From positions 970,125 through 1,034,124 of the forward strand of contig CABFPE010000098.1 of NCBI GenBank assembly GCA_900660155.1: DNA of 64,000 bases, written 5' to 3'. A program made the position numbers and the translations under genes. Below the pieces are notes generated by a model. It did no database searches. It saw only the letters and a program-made list of their open reading frames with translations, and had not been told where the DNA came from. The stretch is from Hofstenia miamia. Its lineage: Eukaryota; Xenacoelomorpha; Acoela; Hofsteniidae. Position 1 is the first letter of the stretch. Each line of letters begins with the position of its first letter. Positions 1-13,607 of the stretch are shown piece after piece.

Positions 1-101
1 GATCGAGCAACTTATCCACAATTTTCAGCCTAAAGTTTCCCGGTATAAGCACAAAAACTTTTCGAAATCAACATTTTTCTTATAGTGCAGGTTATTATAT
101 A

Positions 102-141
<40 letters not shown>

Positions 142-3100
142 GAATGTAGACTCCCAGTAAAATGATTTAAGGCTAACAATTTATTCAGTTATTTTATACA
201 ATATATCATTGTTTCATGAGTTAATCAAGCTTACTAATTCATTGCGATTAAAAGTTCTAATCTCAATGATTTTTCGAAATGTAAATAATTGGAATGGAAC
301 TGATAAGCCAACTACTCCTACCCCTATTCTGAAACAGCCCTGTGGTGAGAGTATCAATTATAGTACTCCGCATTCCACAAACAATAACGATAAATATTTA
401 TTACCAAATTACTTTATTCTAAACTACTCTACCGCATTTCAAATGCGCTGCTTTTAAACATTTCCCATTAAATTTCATCCGAAAGAAAGTTCAAATCTTG
501 CATTTTCCAATAGTCTGTTCTGCCTTGGTGATTTTAATATCAAACTGAAACTTGAAGAGTTCTTAATTAGAATTCTTTGACTGTTAGGCAGACATACTAA
601 TTTAAACAGACTTTTTGTTGTGATTGCTAGTCACTTATTAAACCTGAAAAGCATAACGCTATTAATGCTTGAGTTGGCACGGCTCCACATAACGCTGAGT
701 GATTTTTAATGTATAAGCTTGTCTAAGTTTGAATAGGCTGTTTTTAATAACATTTTGTAGTTCACGTATGTTGTGTAGAGGTGTAATACAAATCTTTTGA
801 ATGTTTTTTCCACGGAATGGTTAAATAAATAATGAATATGATCAAGAAACTAGTAATGTACAAAATCAAAGCATGCACAAAAGAAAATAAACTAAACTCA
901 ACCTGCTCCAATTTCTAACTTAACATTTCATTTTGGCTCGTCTAATGTGACGCTATGCATCTTAACTCTGTTCTGCAAAATTGTATTTACTTCGTCTTGA
1001 ATTTATTTTGATATCACAATTGAAGAACAGGCCTTTCTCTGAACATGAACAAATTCTATAATACAGATCTGTTATAAATTTACACTTAGTTGTAGATGCA
1101 TTTACTTATGACGAGGCTATGTGGAATCAATTTATTATTCTCAACATTTTGACAATTTATTCTATCCATTTCTATAAATCCAATCAATTTTCGATTTATG
1201 CGAACTAATTTTAGTGATTCGTTAAAAATATTCCTGCCTAATGACTAATGAATTTATATCGTCCAAAGATAATATTGATCAACTGGGAACCAATTAGATT
1301 GCGAGGCTTTTAGTTGATAGCGAAGCACTTCAAAGCCAATGTCTGCGTGCTCTTGCTGAGGGGAGACTAATGCGAGAAGGCTGTTCTCTCTGGGAAATTT
1401 TATTTTACAATGCTCAAGTTTCTTCAGCGAAGTATATTATATTAATCTGTCATTCCGTCAAAAGATACGCATAGCATATGTTCACATTCCGAATTAATTA
1501 AGATCAAGTATTTGAATATTTCTTTAATTGCATGTAATTTCCAACACAATATGTTCGTTTACTGATTATTACAGCAATGTTTTAAATGATTTCTGCTATA
1601 TTAACTTTCAGAAACTCGTTATTGTATGGCAATGCGGTTTCTGGATATCTTTGATAATGACAATTTTACAGAAATCTTTCTACAATGTTTTATCATTCGA
1701 TTACCAATACAACCAAGTTTGAATGAGAATAAATAAGGGTGTCAAACCCACAAATGTAAACAATAGAACCTCTTAATGTGAATTATTAGACAAGTGTGAC
1801 AGGGGAAATAAATTTAATACGTTATCTTGTAATCGATTAGTTATGTTAAAATATTGGTCAAGATAAACACATTTCCACAAAGTAGAGCCATAAATCTTGT
1901 TTAGATTTAGTAGTATATTGAATTCGTAGCTACATGTGGAGGCGTAAACTATAAATAGATATTGGATTATGTATTCATTGTAGATGACATTGAAGTTATG
2001 GTTTAATTGCGATTTGCAACTTTCTTAACCTCTACATCCTTTTACTGAAATTCGTTAAATCAATTCGCATTCGTTGTATTGCTCTTTTTAATAGATTCAA
2101 ATATTATATTGCAGTGGTACTCCTTTTCACATGCTGTTGATTTCTTTTACACGCCATATTATTCCAATAAACCGCTTATCCTCATAAATATTGAATTGTT
2201 CCTTTCAATTGTAGTTTGTTCATTTATGAACTGAAATGAGTTAATAAAACGCGTAATTTCGTTTGCATAATTTACACGCTCCGCGCGATTTCATGCTAAT
2301 GTGTTTCTAGAAGAGCGTGCACATTTTTAGGTCAGAGTGTATTTTGAAAATGCCTTTAGCCATTTAATTAAATAGGAACTTGCAGTAAAATGTTTAGGAA
2401 TATACCAGAGACAATCTTTAATGTTTCGTTTAGAGAGTTTTAATAAAAATCGTTGTATGGAAATCTACAGAGGCGCGTTTAGGATTTTTAAAACGGGGGA
2501 GGGGACTGATACCCATTTTTACAGGAAAAAAATTGTAAACAAAAAGTTTTTTGAACAAAAGTAAATTTACACCAAATGCAATTGTCTGTTTTCAGCAGCA
2601 AATTGAATCTTGAATTAGTGAACTATTTCCAATTTTGAGGAAAAGAACATTTCAATTAAGTGTTCGCACCTGGCAGATCCGTTTTTTGCTGCTTTTTCCA
2701 GAATCCTACAGAAATATTTGAATATTCGTATATTTACATTCTTGTATTTCTTAGTTTTATGGATTTACGTCATAATTCCTTTTGAGATTTACTCAAACAA
2801 TAATAAATCAACTGAGGTACTCAACAGCCCTGAAACTGTAACAAAACGTTACTATTACAGTAGAAACTATTTTGAATGCTATTTGTGTGTTTTTATTAAT
2901 TCGTGTGGCGTTGTTTTTTGCGCAGAACTGCAATTGTTTCATGATGCTGCAAAACAAGTGATTGACATCTGTTAATTTGAAGGATGACCATCAGTTATTT
3001 AGAATAGTCTACCATCAAACAATAGCTAATTAAAACTGAGCATATCTTATTAAGTTAGTTTTTAAAAAATTTTGGGCATTTAAAAGTTCCGAATATTCAA

Positions 3101-4555
3101 TATTGAAAATTCTCGGATATTTTTGGAAACACTTTGTTGTGTATCATTTGCACGAAGCAATGTTTCGTGTATTAATGTATTTAAACTTTTTGGGTATATA
3201 CTTTGTGTATTTAATTTTGCAGTGCTCGAGTGTTATATTCAAGACTGAACCAGAGATGCGAAGATATACCGGCCATTAATTACTGGCCTACAACCATTTT
3301 AAACTTTCCACTTCCCGTACAATAAAAGCATTTGTTTGATTGGCTACAGACTCACTTGCTTCAACAGGCTACAGTATTACAATGAGTTTAATAATTCGAT
3401 TTGCCTATCTACAATCACCCATTGCTTTTGATATAAAATGAATCTACTTTTTTGTTTATTTATTTTTACTTGAAACTAGCTGATTATACTTCTTAACAGA
3501 TATATGTTTTTGATAAAGAAAAGATAGTAAATAGAATTTCACTTGAGAATGTAAAAAGTTAATGCAAAGGAGTTTGAACTGTTGCGTTTTTAACACTCCA
3601 ATAGTTTTTATTTGTGTACGTTTGCTTTATTTACTGTATGCATTGACAAATTTTAAATACACACAATTTACATGCATACATACATTTGCAAAACCTATAC
3701 ATATACACAAGCAAATGCAACTATCAGAAGTCACTAAGTTACAGTGGAGCAAATAAGGAAGTTGAAAAAACTCTACAATTAATATATAGAAATTTCAAAT
3801 ATAGAACAGGCTTACACCAGAGCCAAATATGACAAGGTTTAAATTTTTTACCCATCAATTATGGGCATGTATATGCATAATATGGTACATAATGATAATG
3901 GTATAGTAGCATATCATAGTCACCATCCCTGGCTTACACAATAGGAGAAATGCCTTGAATCGTGGGTGTGAGAAATATTTTTTGGCACTAGTCATTCTAT
4001 GCACTTATAGCCATGATAGCTTCAGTGATATTCTGTTCCCCTGACTTTTTGTTATCTTATAGATCGTGTATCAGGACATTTTTTGTATCGTGTATTCCGT
4101 GTTTTTGTGTAATCTATGTATTTTTCGTGGATCTTATATCGTGTACAATGCACTATTGTTGGTTTCAGTTATTTGAAGCATGACTAAATTGTATTACTTT
4201 CTTTTTTGGACTTTTAATACACATATATAGAATTTCATGTACAGTTTATCATACACTTAGACGTTCGATGCTCTTTAAATTTTGTTCTGCATGTTTCATT
4301 ATATAGATATATTGGGACATGCAGCTTATCAGAAACTGAGCACTGGTATATACGGGTTATTTTTAATTGATTAAAATGCAAATTTTAATGAATTCAAATT
4401 AATATTCTCAGTGCGTATTAATCATTTAAACACAGCTTATTTCCATTTTAAGGAGATTTCCATTTTACATATTATTTGGTGCTTTCGTCTTGGTTAATTT
4501 AGCTTATTCAATTTACCAATGTTTTTCGCTGTTTGTTTGCAATCTACTTATTTAG
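1..4555. other. Probable lgl intron; no exon recognised
   Basis: No stretch here translates into a recognisable part of Lgl or any other protein on either strand. The first lgl exon seen (4,556) begins inside the family's N-terminal half, so this is most simply the intron before it, with the upstream exons left of the window. It contains a TA microsatellite near 108-139. Small open frames here are short and of AT-rich chance composition. Confidence 0.6.
108..139. repeat. (AT)n microsatellite
   Basis: About 16 uninterrupted AT units. Confidence 0.9.
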
Positions 4556-4682
4556 GAGCTTGAGTCGGTCAGTTGGGTAAAGGATGGCAGCAAGTTTTAT
4601 ACCTCACACAGTGACGGTATTTACCACCTATGGACCATAGACAAACAGTATGACGACGGTACACAAAGAATCAAACCATATG
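4556..4682 (+). CDS. lgl: lgl exon 1 in window
   Basis: Acceptor tttag, donor gtgagc. Encodes residues 1-42 plus a split Gly43: LESVSWVKDG, SHSDG and LWTIDK, a WD-repeat blade that aligns with LESVCW...SHSDGSY of vertebrate LLGL. Reading starts in phase 0. Confidence 0.93.
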
Positions 4683-7600
4683 GTGAGCTAATTAGATTAA
4701 AGATTTCTGGAAAATATTTTGTTCATAATTTTAAAATTTTTGAATTCTAAAATGTTTAGGACCTCTTGACTGCAAACCCATCCGAAAAATACTTCATAAA
4801 AACGCTAAAGAGTAAGTTGCTCGATTTTATATTCCTTCGAAGTGAAACTTTTCTAATAATTACTTTATATATTGATTTAAACTTATCAGACTGTTCCTTT
4901 AAGGGATGAAAATCATTAGAAAACTATAGATATTTCAAGTACACAACTTAAATATCTTCCGTATTTTGCAATTAAAAATTATAACGTCGTAATCCATATT
5001 CTAAACATTACTGCTAGTTAACTTTTTGTATTATATGTTCAAATTTGTTGAGGTTATTCTATAACGGGTGTATTGAAATGTTTAGAGGATAGATTATAAT
5101 TTTTGAAATATTTAAGTTTGATTGGTTGCTTACTCCATAGTTTTCTAATGATTTCATCCTATATAGTAGTTTACCCCTAACTTTGTTTTTGTCAAACTTC
5201 TTTTCTGATTTTATGACTAACAACTATATTTCAATGAGGAATCGAATATGTTTGGTACATTTTATTTTCATTTCATTTACATGTAGAATGTTACAAAAGC
5301 ATAACTTATCTCACAAAGCAAAGCTGCCGTTGAAAATTTTAATTATATTATTTCTTGAAAATAGCTTCAAAGGCTGATTTGTAGCGTGGAGTTCTCAAAG
5401 TTTAATATCAAAAGTGTCTGTGGAACAGCTTGTGCTATGTAACATTTACTTAACACTCTGAAATACGTTCATTTTTATATGAAACTAAGCTATATTCCAA
5501 GACTCAACGTTGTTAATCATTTTTACTCGCGATTAAGCTTTTCACTCAGTGTACTGTGTCCTTCTTCTGAGTGCAGTAACTTGATTCATGGCTAGTCAAT
5601 GCATTATTCTTATTAGTTTGTCGAATAGCTTGTTCTTGACAAAACCCAGCATGAGGTTCGCTATGCTCTTAAAATCTCGGTTTTCTGGCTTATTTTATTT
5701 ATGCTTCGTGTTCTTAAAAGTCAATGTAAGATTTATAACAAATTTCTTTATCTATCGAGTGATGAGGGGCTTCTGATTTGTAAGTAATAATATTCTACAA
5801 CAAACTGGATGTAGATTGTGTGATGGGGATTTTCGGTCTACAGTTTTTGCGCGGGAAATTATTAAGTTCCCGTAAATGAATGAGTCATCTTTGATAAAGT
5901 TAACTTTTGCCAGTGTTGAGTGATTTTGTTCTTTAGGAATAATAATTGGTTGGTATTTTAGTTGCCTGATTAATTTTCCGTTCTCATTGAATTTGTTAAT
6001 TTATGACGGTCACACAACTTTTCTTATTTATGAATAGAATGTTGGCATTGTTACCATTTCCCATTTCTCATTAATCTCACTGTAAAATTCACCGGAGTAG
6101 AAACTAATGACATTGGAGCATTCAGTATTTAAATTAGTTAGGAATTCCAAATCTTGTCAATGTGCAGGATTCAGCATACCCTGGTTTTGAAAATGGCCTT
6201 TTTAAATCATAATTTACCTTTCAAACGAACGTATTACATTTTATACACATTGCAAAGTTTTCATTAGTTAATTTACCCTTTCCAATGCCAAAAATTTTCC
6301 AAAAAAGTTTACTTTTGATGCTTACTGTATTTCAATTTAAAATAAATGCATTTTAATGATAATAAATGTTTGTTATGTATTCATTTAGTAAACACTAGTT
6401 TTTGCATTAAAGGAATAATGCTTCCGTTTGAGACCTTAACTAAACAAATAAGTTTTGGTAACTTTTGAAATTCAGTTTTCAAACATTATTAGCATCAGTG
6501 AGCGAAATATTGCGAATCGATTTTATGAATTAATCTGTACTCGGATTATTGACAAGCGCAGTAGTATTGTTAAGTGAGTGTTTCTCTAGAAAATCTCCCT
6601 GACAACGTAAAATAGTACTTTTATTTCTCATTAGACGGCATTGCATGCTAACCAAATGTAATATTCTGAGGATAGCAAACATTAGAGCAGTGCCATTATT
6701 AAGCCTAAATATTCTTCAATAAATTTTAATAGCCCGACTATACAATCAACTGTTTATGGGACTGAAGCTCTGTATAATTTGTTTATCATATATTGAACAG
6801 AAGTTAACAGTTCAACAATTACTTTTTCGATTTTTTTCAATGTTGAAATTCCGAACTCGTTGTCTTAGTAAAATTATTAATTCGTATGATTATGCCTGTA
6901 ATTTAATAGTTGCCATGATCGATTGTGATCATGTTTTAGTGGGCTCTGGAACTACATACCAATTTTCCAATATTGTACTTGCACAATTAATGTTATATAA
7001 ATAGGTATATTTATCAAAAATTTTTATCTTGTCAACTTTATAATTTCTACCCCAATATCAAATTATTTAGGAATGGAGTTTGTTTTTTCTAAATTGTTAC
7101 AGGTATTAAGTGGGCGTTTGTTTAACATTTGGTGAAATAAAACCCAAAAAATACGAATTGCCGTGTTAATTTACCATTGTAAATTTCAGTGTTGACAACT
7201 TTTATAAACATTTAATTTCAAGTTCAGGAATAATTATTTTCCATAATTTCCTGCTGGTCGTGATTTTGACGTTAGTACTCAATGTTTTGAATTTGGATTG
7301 CAGAGAGAGAGTAGTTAGACCAACATTTACATTGGTAAAGTAAATAAATAAATTCTTTTTACCTCAACTTATTTTGAAATACAATTAAGATTTCTCACAA
7401 AATGCTAGTCAATTTTTGAATACCTACATTTTCTTGATCTTCTAAATCTAAATATACAATGCATTTTCAGATTTTTAATAATGGTGAGCTTTGAGTGCTA
7501 AAATAATATAACATTGTTTACAATGGAGATTGCACCTGAGGTTTGTCGTAAAGAGCGCTTTTATGTATTAGAATTTTCTATTAATTTTAATATAACACGC

Positions 7601-10600
7601 CGGTTTCCATGTGCACAACTATTTTTTATCACTTGGCTTCCAAGTTAAATTTTTAGCATAGCAGTAGTACGATTTAAGACTGCGGGAAACGGTTAAATTT
7701 TTTGAACCCGGGACTAGACCTGTCTAGCACTGACTCGGCCCTATCAAGAAATACTACAAAATCAAAAAATATTAAAAATTAATTAAAGGCTATTAGTCCT
7801 TAAGAATTTCTATCGATTCTACCAATGGTTAATGACCCATCACCCGACGCCCGACTCGTTTTGTTTTGAAACTTCCACGTTTTGGGTTTATTGTGTGCTT
7901 ATAAGATAAAATGTATACTTTTGGTTTTATTATGGGTAAATACTGAACATATGCCGATCCCGGAACCAGTGCTTTCAAAGTTGGATGAAAATGAAGTTTG
8001 AAATTTGAATACCTCTCAAACTTTGATTTGAAAATTTGAATATTATTTAATTCAAAGTTTGATTTCAAGTTTGACATTGCTCAGAAAAATTCCCACATTC
8101 AAAATATATGCATATTTATTACATTGTATATTTAATGGAGTTATTTCACGAATTACGTCATAAAGCTAATGAGTTTTAATAGCCAGTACACACCTCAAAT
8201 AACTTTTCTAGACCTTATAATTGTGAATTTTGAAAATTAGAAAAATTAAAATTTTATGAAATGACTCCATTAAATATAAAACCGTCTGACGCAGAGCTTA
8301 CCTTTATTTTTTTGTAACAATGTGGAGTATATAGCCTACTAGAACATAATTTATAGTATAACACATTGGCTATAGAGACAAGACAATCAGATTTTATGCT
8401 TATTACATAAAAACATCATATTTCTAGTAAATGACCTGTAATTTCTAAAGATTTTGAAAAATATTGAAATTGCTCTAATTAATTGAAATAAATCAGCAAA
8501 ACAGAACAACATACACATGTTGTCATGATACACAAAGTATACAAAATGAGTTCACTGTTAGTTCAATTATCGAACATGCTATAAGAACAAGTACCAAAGT
8601 ATAATATGAGAATGAATTTATAAAGTCATTATTAAGGGGGTGCCACACGGTTAATCTTTTGACTAATAGTCATTTTCAAATAGAACAATTTCTATTTCAA
8701 AATTTGACTAATCGTAAACCGCAAAAGTCACTTTTTGAGGGATGCCACATGGTTAGTCTCTTGACTATAGTCAAAAAAGTTTTTCGACTATAGTCAAAAG
8801 ACTAATCGTGTAGCACCCCCTTTAATGCTTGTCAGATGGTTTCATTTACAATATTTAACAAAGTAGTTTTAATATTAATACACTGGATACAATAAGTTTG
8901 AATTTCAATATATTATTTTAACATAAAATAATATAGAAAAAATTAAATAAACTGTTGATGTAAAAATTGTGACAAAAATTAAAGTTTGTTCTTTAGTGTC
9001 CAAAATTTGATTTTAAAGTTTGGAATTTTTGTAGAAATTTGAAAATTTGATTTGAAATTTTGAAAATTTGAATTTGATTTGAAAGACCTGCCTTGAGGTT
9101 TTATAAGTATGATTGTTGATTTGCACTATTTACAATAATGCCCATTAAATTTCCCCGTGAAGTGTTTTGCAATTTCCGTTTTCAAGACCGCAAGTTTTTA
9201 TAGTTAATAAGTGTCCAATATGTAGCTCATCAAATTTATTAAACTTTCCTACCATAAGAAGCCGACGTTTCTTTGCAAATTTTGCTAATTTATCAGCCCT
9301 CACTTCAGCATTCTGTTTTTTGTATTAGGTTCAGCAATTGTAATTTTAAATGGCTTTTAATTGGAACCATCACTTTCAAGACGTTTCTTAGTCTAAATTT
9401 AGACTATCGAATTAGTAGGTTACATTAAATTTAGTTAGATTATCACTTGTACTACACAAGAAGCTGTAAAATTCTCTACTTCAGCAGAATCAAATTGGAG
9501 TCTTTGGAAAGTTAGTCGTTCCTGCTGATAGTGCTCTTGTAGAAATTGATTTTTTGATGTTTCATTCGTAAGTGTCATTTGAAAAGTTTAAAAAATTACA
9601 AGTTAAAAATTTAATCATAACAATGCTAATGTAAACTTGTAACATTGCACAATAGTTGTGTGAAATATACACTATATTTACATGTTGTTGTAAGATGCCA
9701 TTATTCCAACTGGAATCTAGTGATACCTCAAAATGTAATGGGATCCTGTGAATTTTTGTACTTGTACACTTTTTCAATGCTTTTTCTATCAAATGGTCAT
9801 TTAATTTAAACAAGTAAATTTGTATTTTAAAATTATGCAAATTTATTTTTACATGGGTATTGTTTATGATCTTTTCTATGATACTTAGAAGCGAGTGATT
9901 TAAGTTCTGCAGGAAATATTTACAGCTTGAACAACTTAATAAATTTCGTGCTTCAGCTGGAGACAAACTTCTGCATTTAATTATTCGAGTTTCTTATTTA
10001 ATGGTGAAAGAGTAAACACACAGTGGGAGAACTTTATATTGATAAATTCGGGGTAAACTTCCACGCTGTCATTAGATTCTTGTCAAAATGTTCCAGTTTA
10101 TATTAGCTCCATGGCTTTTCACAAGTTGCCTTTATTCACAAATATATACGCCCAAAATCCGTTTTAATCTTATATACCAGGAAAGTCTTTAATATTCTTT
10201 TTTCCATTGATAACCTATTGTTTTGTTCTTTTATTCTCCAAAGCAAATAAATATAGTTGTCGATTAATTTCCTTTGTCATGATTTATTTCTTTGGATGCT
10301 TTGCTAATCTGTTTTACCGCGAAATTCGATATTTCAGACAGTATGACTAAGTATTCTATTCCTTATTGCTAAATTAGATTAATGACAGGAGTTGATTGAT
10401 CCTGATCATTTCCGTTGGGTTTGAAACTGTCTAAACTTTACATCGTTAGGTTTGTAACTTTTGTATTAATTGCATTCCAATCTAAATTGTATTAAATATG
10501 CAGCACGCAGCACCGCTGTATTATGCATTACCGTGATGAGTCCAACCAATAACGAGCGCGCAACTAATTTAATATCTAACCTATTATTGTGCTATTTTGA

Positions 10601-13569
10601 GTCAATGTATTTTGGCGATATCACATGTGACTAATATTTTGAGACTGTTTACTGTATACGTGTACACCCTTGAATGTTATTAAGGACTTATCCCTAATTT
10701 AATGCATTTTGTTAGAAAGACCAGTGTATTAATAATTTTAGGACTTTTTATACAGTTCCGTACGAATTTAATGACAATGTTAAAGTAGTAAAGAACGTCT
10801 ATCTTTGAAATGCAAGTAGACCATAGTGAGTGTTATGTATCTGATTAATAATTCGGCAAAATAATAGTTTTCATGAACGCGTTATGGTCAAATATTGAAT
10901 GTTCAAATACGTTCTTTACCTTCTCATGCGAAATTCAGGTCAAACAATCGCTTATCTTCTTATTCAATATCATAGACACTTCAGCATTGTTTGTAACTTT
11001 AATTTTGTGGGATAATAATTCTCCTCAAGTCAAATCATATATAATGAATTATTTCCATTGCAAATTGTAAGTTACACAAAAGTACTTCCAATTGTTTGTA
11101 AGGATTAACATTTTTCAAACTTTGATTAATTAAACATGTAGGGGTAGCTAAGCTACAGCGGTTTTTAATATATTGTTAATATGTTGTTTGTTTTGTAATA
11201 GTAATAATAATAACTGGAGTGTTATAAAATTACCCTAGCAGTGAACTGGTTGTGGTTCCTGTTTGGTTTTAATAGTCGATTGATTTCAATATTCGAAGGA
11301 ATCGAATATGTCCATGATTTGAATTTCTTATGATTGGAAATGTTGATATTTTAGTTCGAATCGAACATTCGATTCAAAATTCCGAATATTCGCTGTCGCC
11401 TAAGTTAAGTTGCTTTCTTTTGTATCTGCTTCTGTTTAAAGTGAACAATCCTTTAATTGTACTAAAAATTGGTTATTTAGCGGAGAATTTCTCATCTTCT
11501 CGGGTGGTATGCAACGCGCTTCTCACGGCGACAAGCATGCTATATCAGTGAAAAAAGGCGACGATACCGTTGTTTTTGATTTTTCGTCAAAAGTTATTGA
11601 TTTTATTACTTTGCAAGAAGATGAAGGCGGTAAGAACAATTTTTGAATTCAAATGATTTCGGTTTATAATACATCTAATTTACTTAGAAGTCAAAATTTT
11701 AAGGTTCGAACTGAGCTCTAGCTAAGCCACAATTTTTTGGGCTCGAGCCACTTATCTAAAATTTCAGTATTTCAAGCTTAAATCTGATTATAATTTGAAA
11801 ATATTACACATTGAATTAAAAATTTTTAAATTTTCAAAAACAAATCAAGTAATCAGATCCTTGGAATTCCATTTAATAGATTTGTCCTTTTAATTGCAGC
11901 GTTTTTTATTGGCTTTCACAAAAATTAAGTCTCGCCATTTCTTGTTAATGACAGATCTTCCAGCACTGCCGGTTCTGATTCTAAATTTTTAGAAGGAATA
12001 GTCAATATTCGTACGCATTTATCCATCTTTGGATATTTGATCTTGGTTCATCTGCGGACCAGTAGGGCATGAAATTATAGCTAACAGGTTCCTTGAAAAC
12101 ATGGACATTTCTTCTTCAATCGTTTTTGCATTTTCACCATGCAGTTTTTGTCGTTTAGCAAAAGAAATGAATTATTTTCGCCGGGTTTAGTAGGATTTGG
12201 AGTTTCGACACGTGTTATAATCGATTAGATGACCGAGGTTGACCAGATGGTTAAGAAGACTCGACATCAGTAACTTTATGAGAAGTACCCTTGAGAAATT
12301 GTTTGGAAAAATCGGACCAAATTTGTTTCTGTTTCGTACTAATATTTGTGCCCCTGACTCGAGTGTACAAAAGTATAGTACAAACAGCAATGGTTTCTCG
12401 TTTTCCTGTAAAAATCTTATCTGGAGACAGGCCATAGGCCTAGTCTTTGAAGAGTTTCCATAAGAAGATTAATTCAAAAGTATACCAGACTGATGATGGG
12501 AGTACGAACTTCCGAAAACATTTCCTTAGCTTGTAACAGGGTTAGTGCAGATTCCATTAAATTCCATAATACGGGTGTAGGTGACAATGGTGGCGGTTTT
12601 TTTAAATTGTTGGCAAACATTGCACATTCAGAAAAGGCAAGATTGGCTAAGATTTTGTTGCCGCGCAGACACGCCCATTGTTTAAATGTGGAACTCCATC
12701 TAGTAAAGACGTCTGCGAGCGGATTGCTTACCTTGTTCATTCTGTCCATTTGATGCTTGTACATGATTGCCATAACTACTGTTGGAGTGAAATGGTGGTC
12801 ATTGTAAGTTAATATAAACGCAACTTTAAGAATCTGAATTAATATCCCAATGAATAGTTCAAAAAATTTTTGCGAACTTTCAGCATAAGGACAATTTGTT
12901 AAATCGAGTGTAAGTACTTAAAAATCGTGCAAACTCGTGGTTAGTTTGAATGCTCTAGGGAACTCGAGTGCGCAGAATTGGCTCAAGCTCGAGCAGGCTT
13001 GCATGGCCCTAAATTTATCTTTAAATACTTTTTGAGAAATGTATTAACAAAACAAATATATTTTTAGTTGTTCATTTTGTTTAGATGAATCTCCTTATGC
13101 CCTTTTTGTTCTTCTCGAAGAAGAGTTGGTTGCTATTGATCTCCAGGCCAATGCAGACGAAAAAACTCCTCTGTAAGTGAAACCCATATTAGAAAAATCG
13201 CAATAATTTTTTAGATGGCCCGTTTTCATTAAGCCATATTTGAATGTGGCTTCTGCTTCTACACTAACCTCATTTCATCTCATTGAAAGTTGTCCTGATG
13301 AGTTGTATGAAAAGATAGTTAGCAAAGGTCAAGATCAGCTGTTGCACAAAGTGTCTCCACATGATTGGCCAATTACTGGCGGAGTGTCCACATCTCCAAT
13401 AGACAAGGAAAAATCAGTTTTAATTACGGGACATGAAGACGGCAATGTCCGGTAATTTTCATTCAGTACTATTTCTGACAGAAGTTTTAATCCGATTGCT
13501 ACTTTATGCGGTTTTCAAATGTGCAAATAGACATTTATATTGACGCTTATATTAACAAATTGTTCAAAA

Positions 13570-13607
<38 letters not shown>

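Larger units (their letters stand above)
4812..11480. other. lgl intron 2 (6.7 kb) with nested DNA-transposon relics
   Basis: No host exon recognised. It contains a short TTA-targeting element (8,635-8,821) nested in a longer AAATTTGAA-rich element (about 7,967-9,090). A 134-codon minus-strand open frame at 9,562-9,966 has no recognisable motif and may be chance or transposon-derived. Around 11,290-11,395 there is a run of TTCGAAT/CGAATATTCG motifs, typical of subterminal repeats in hAT-like short elements, but no ends could be assigned. Confidence 0.6.

Noticed and set aside
1600-1680. KLVIVWQ-like phrase after a CAG, resembling the Lgl segment RGLVVLWD
   Set aside because: Only a few residues fit, flanking residues do not, and no matching donor in phase was found, so it was not taken as an lgl exon.
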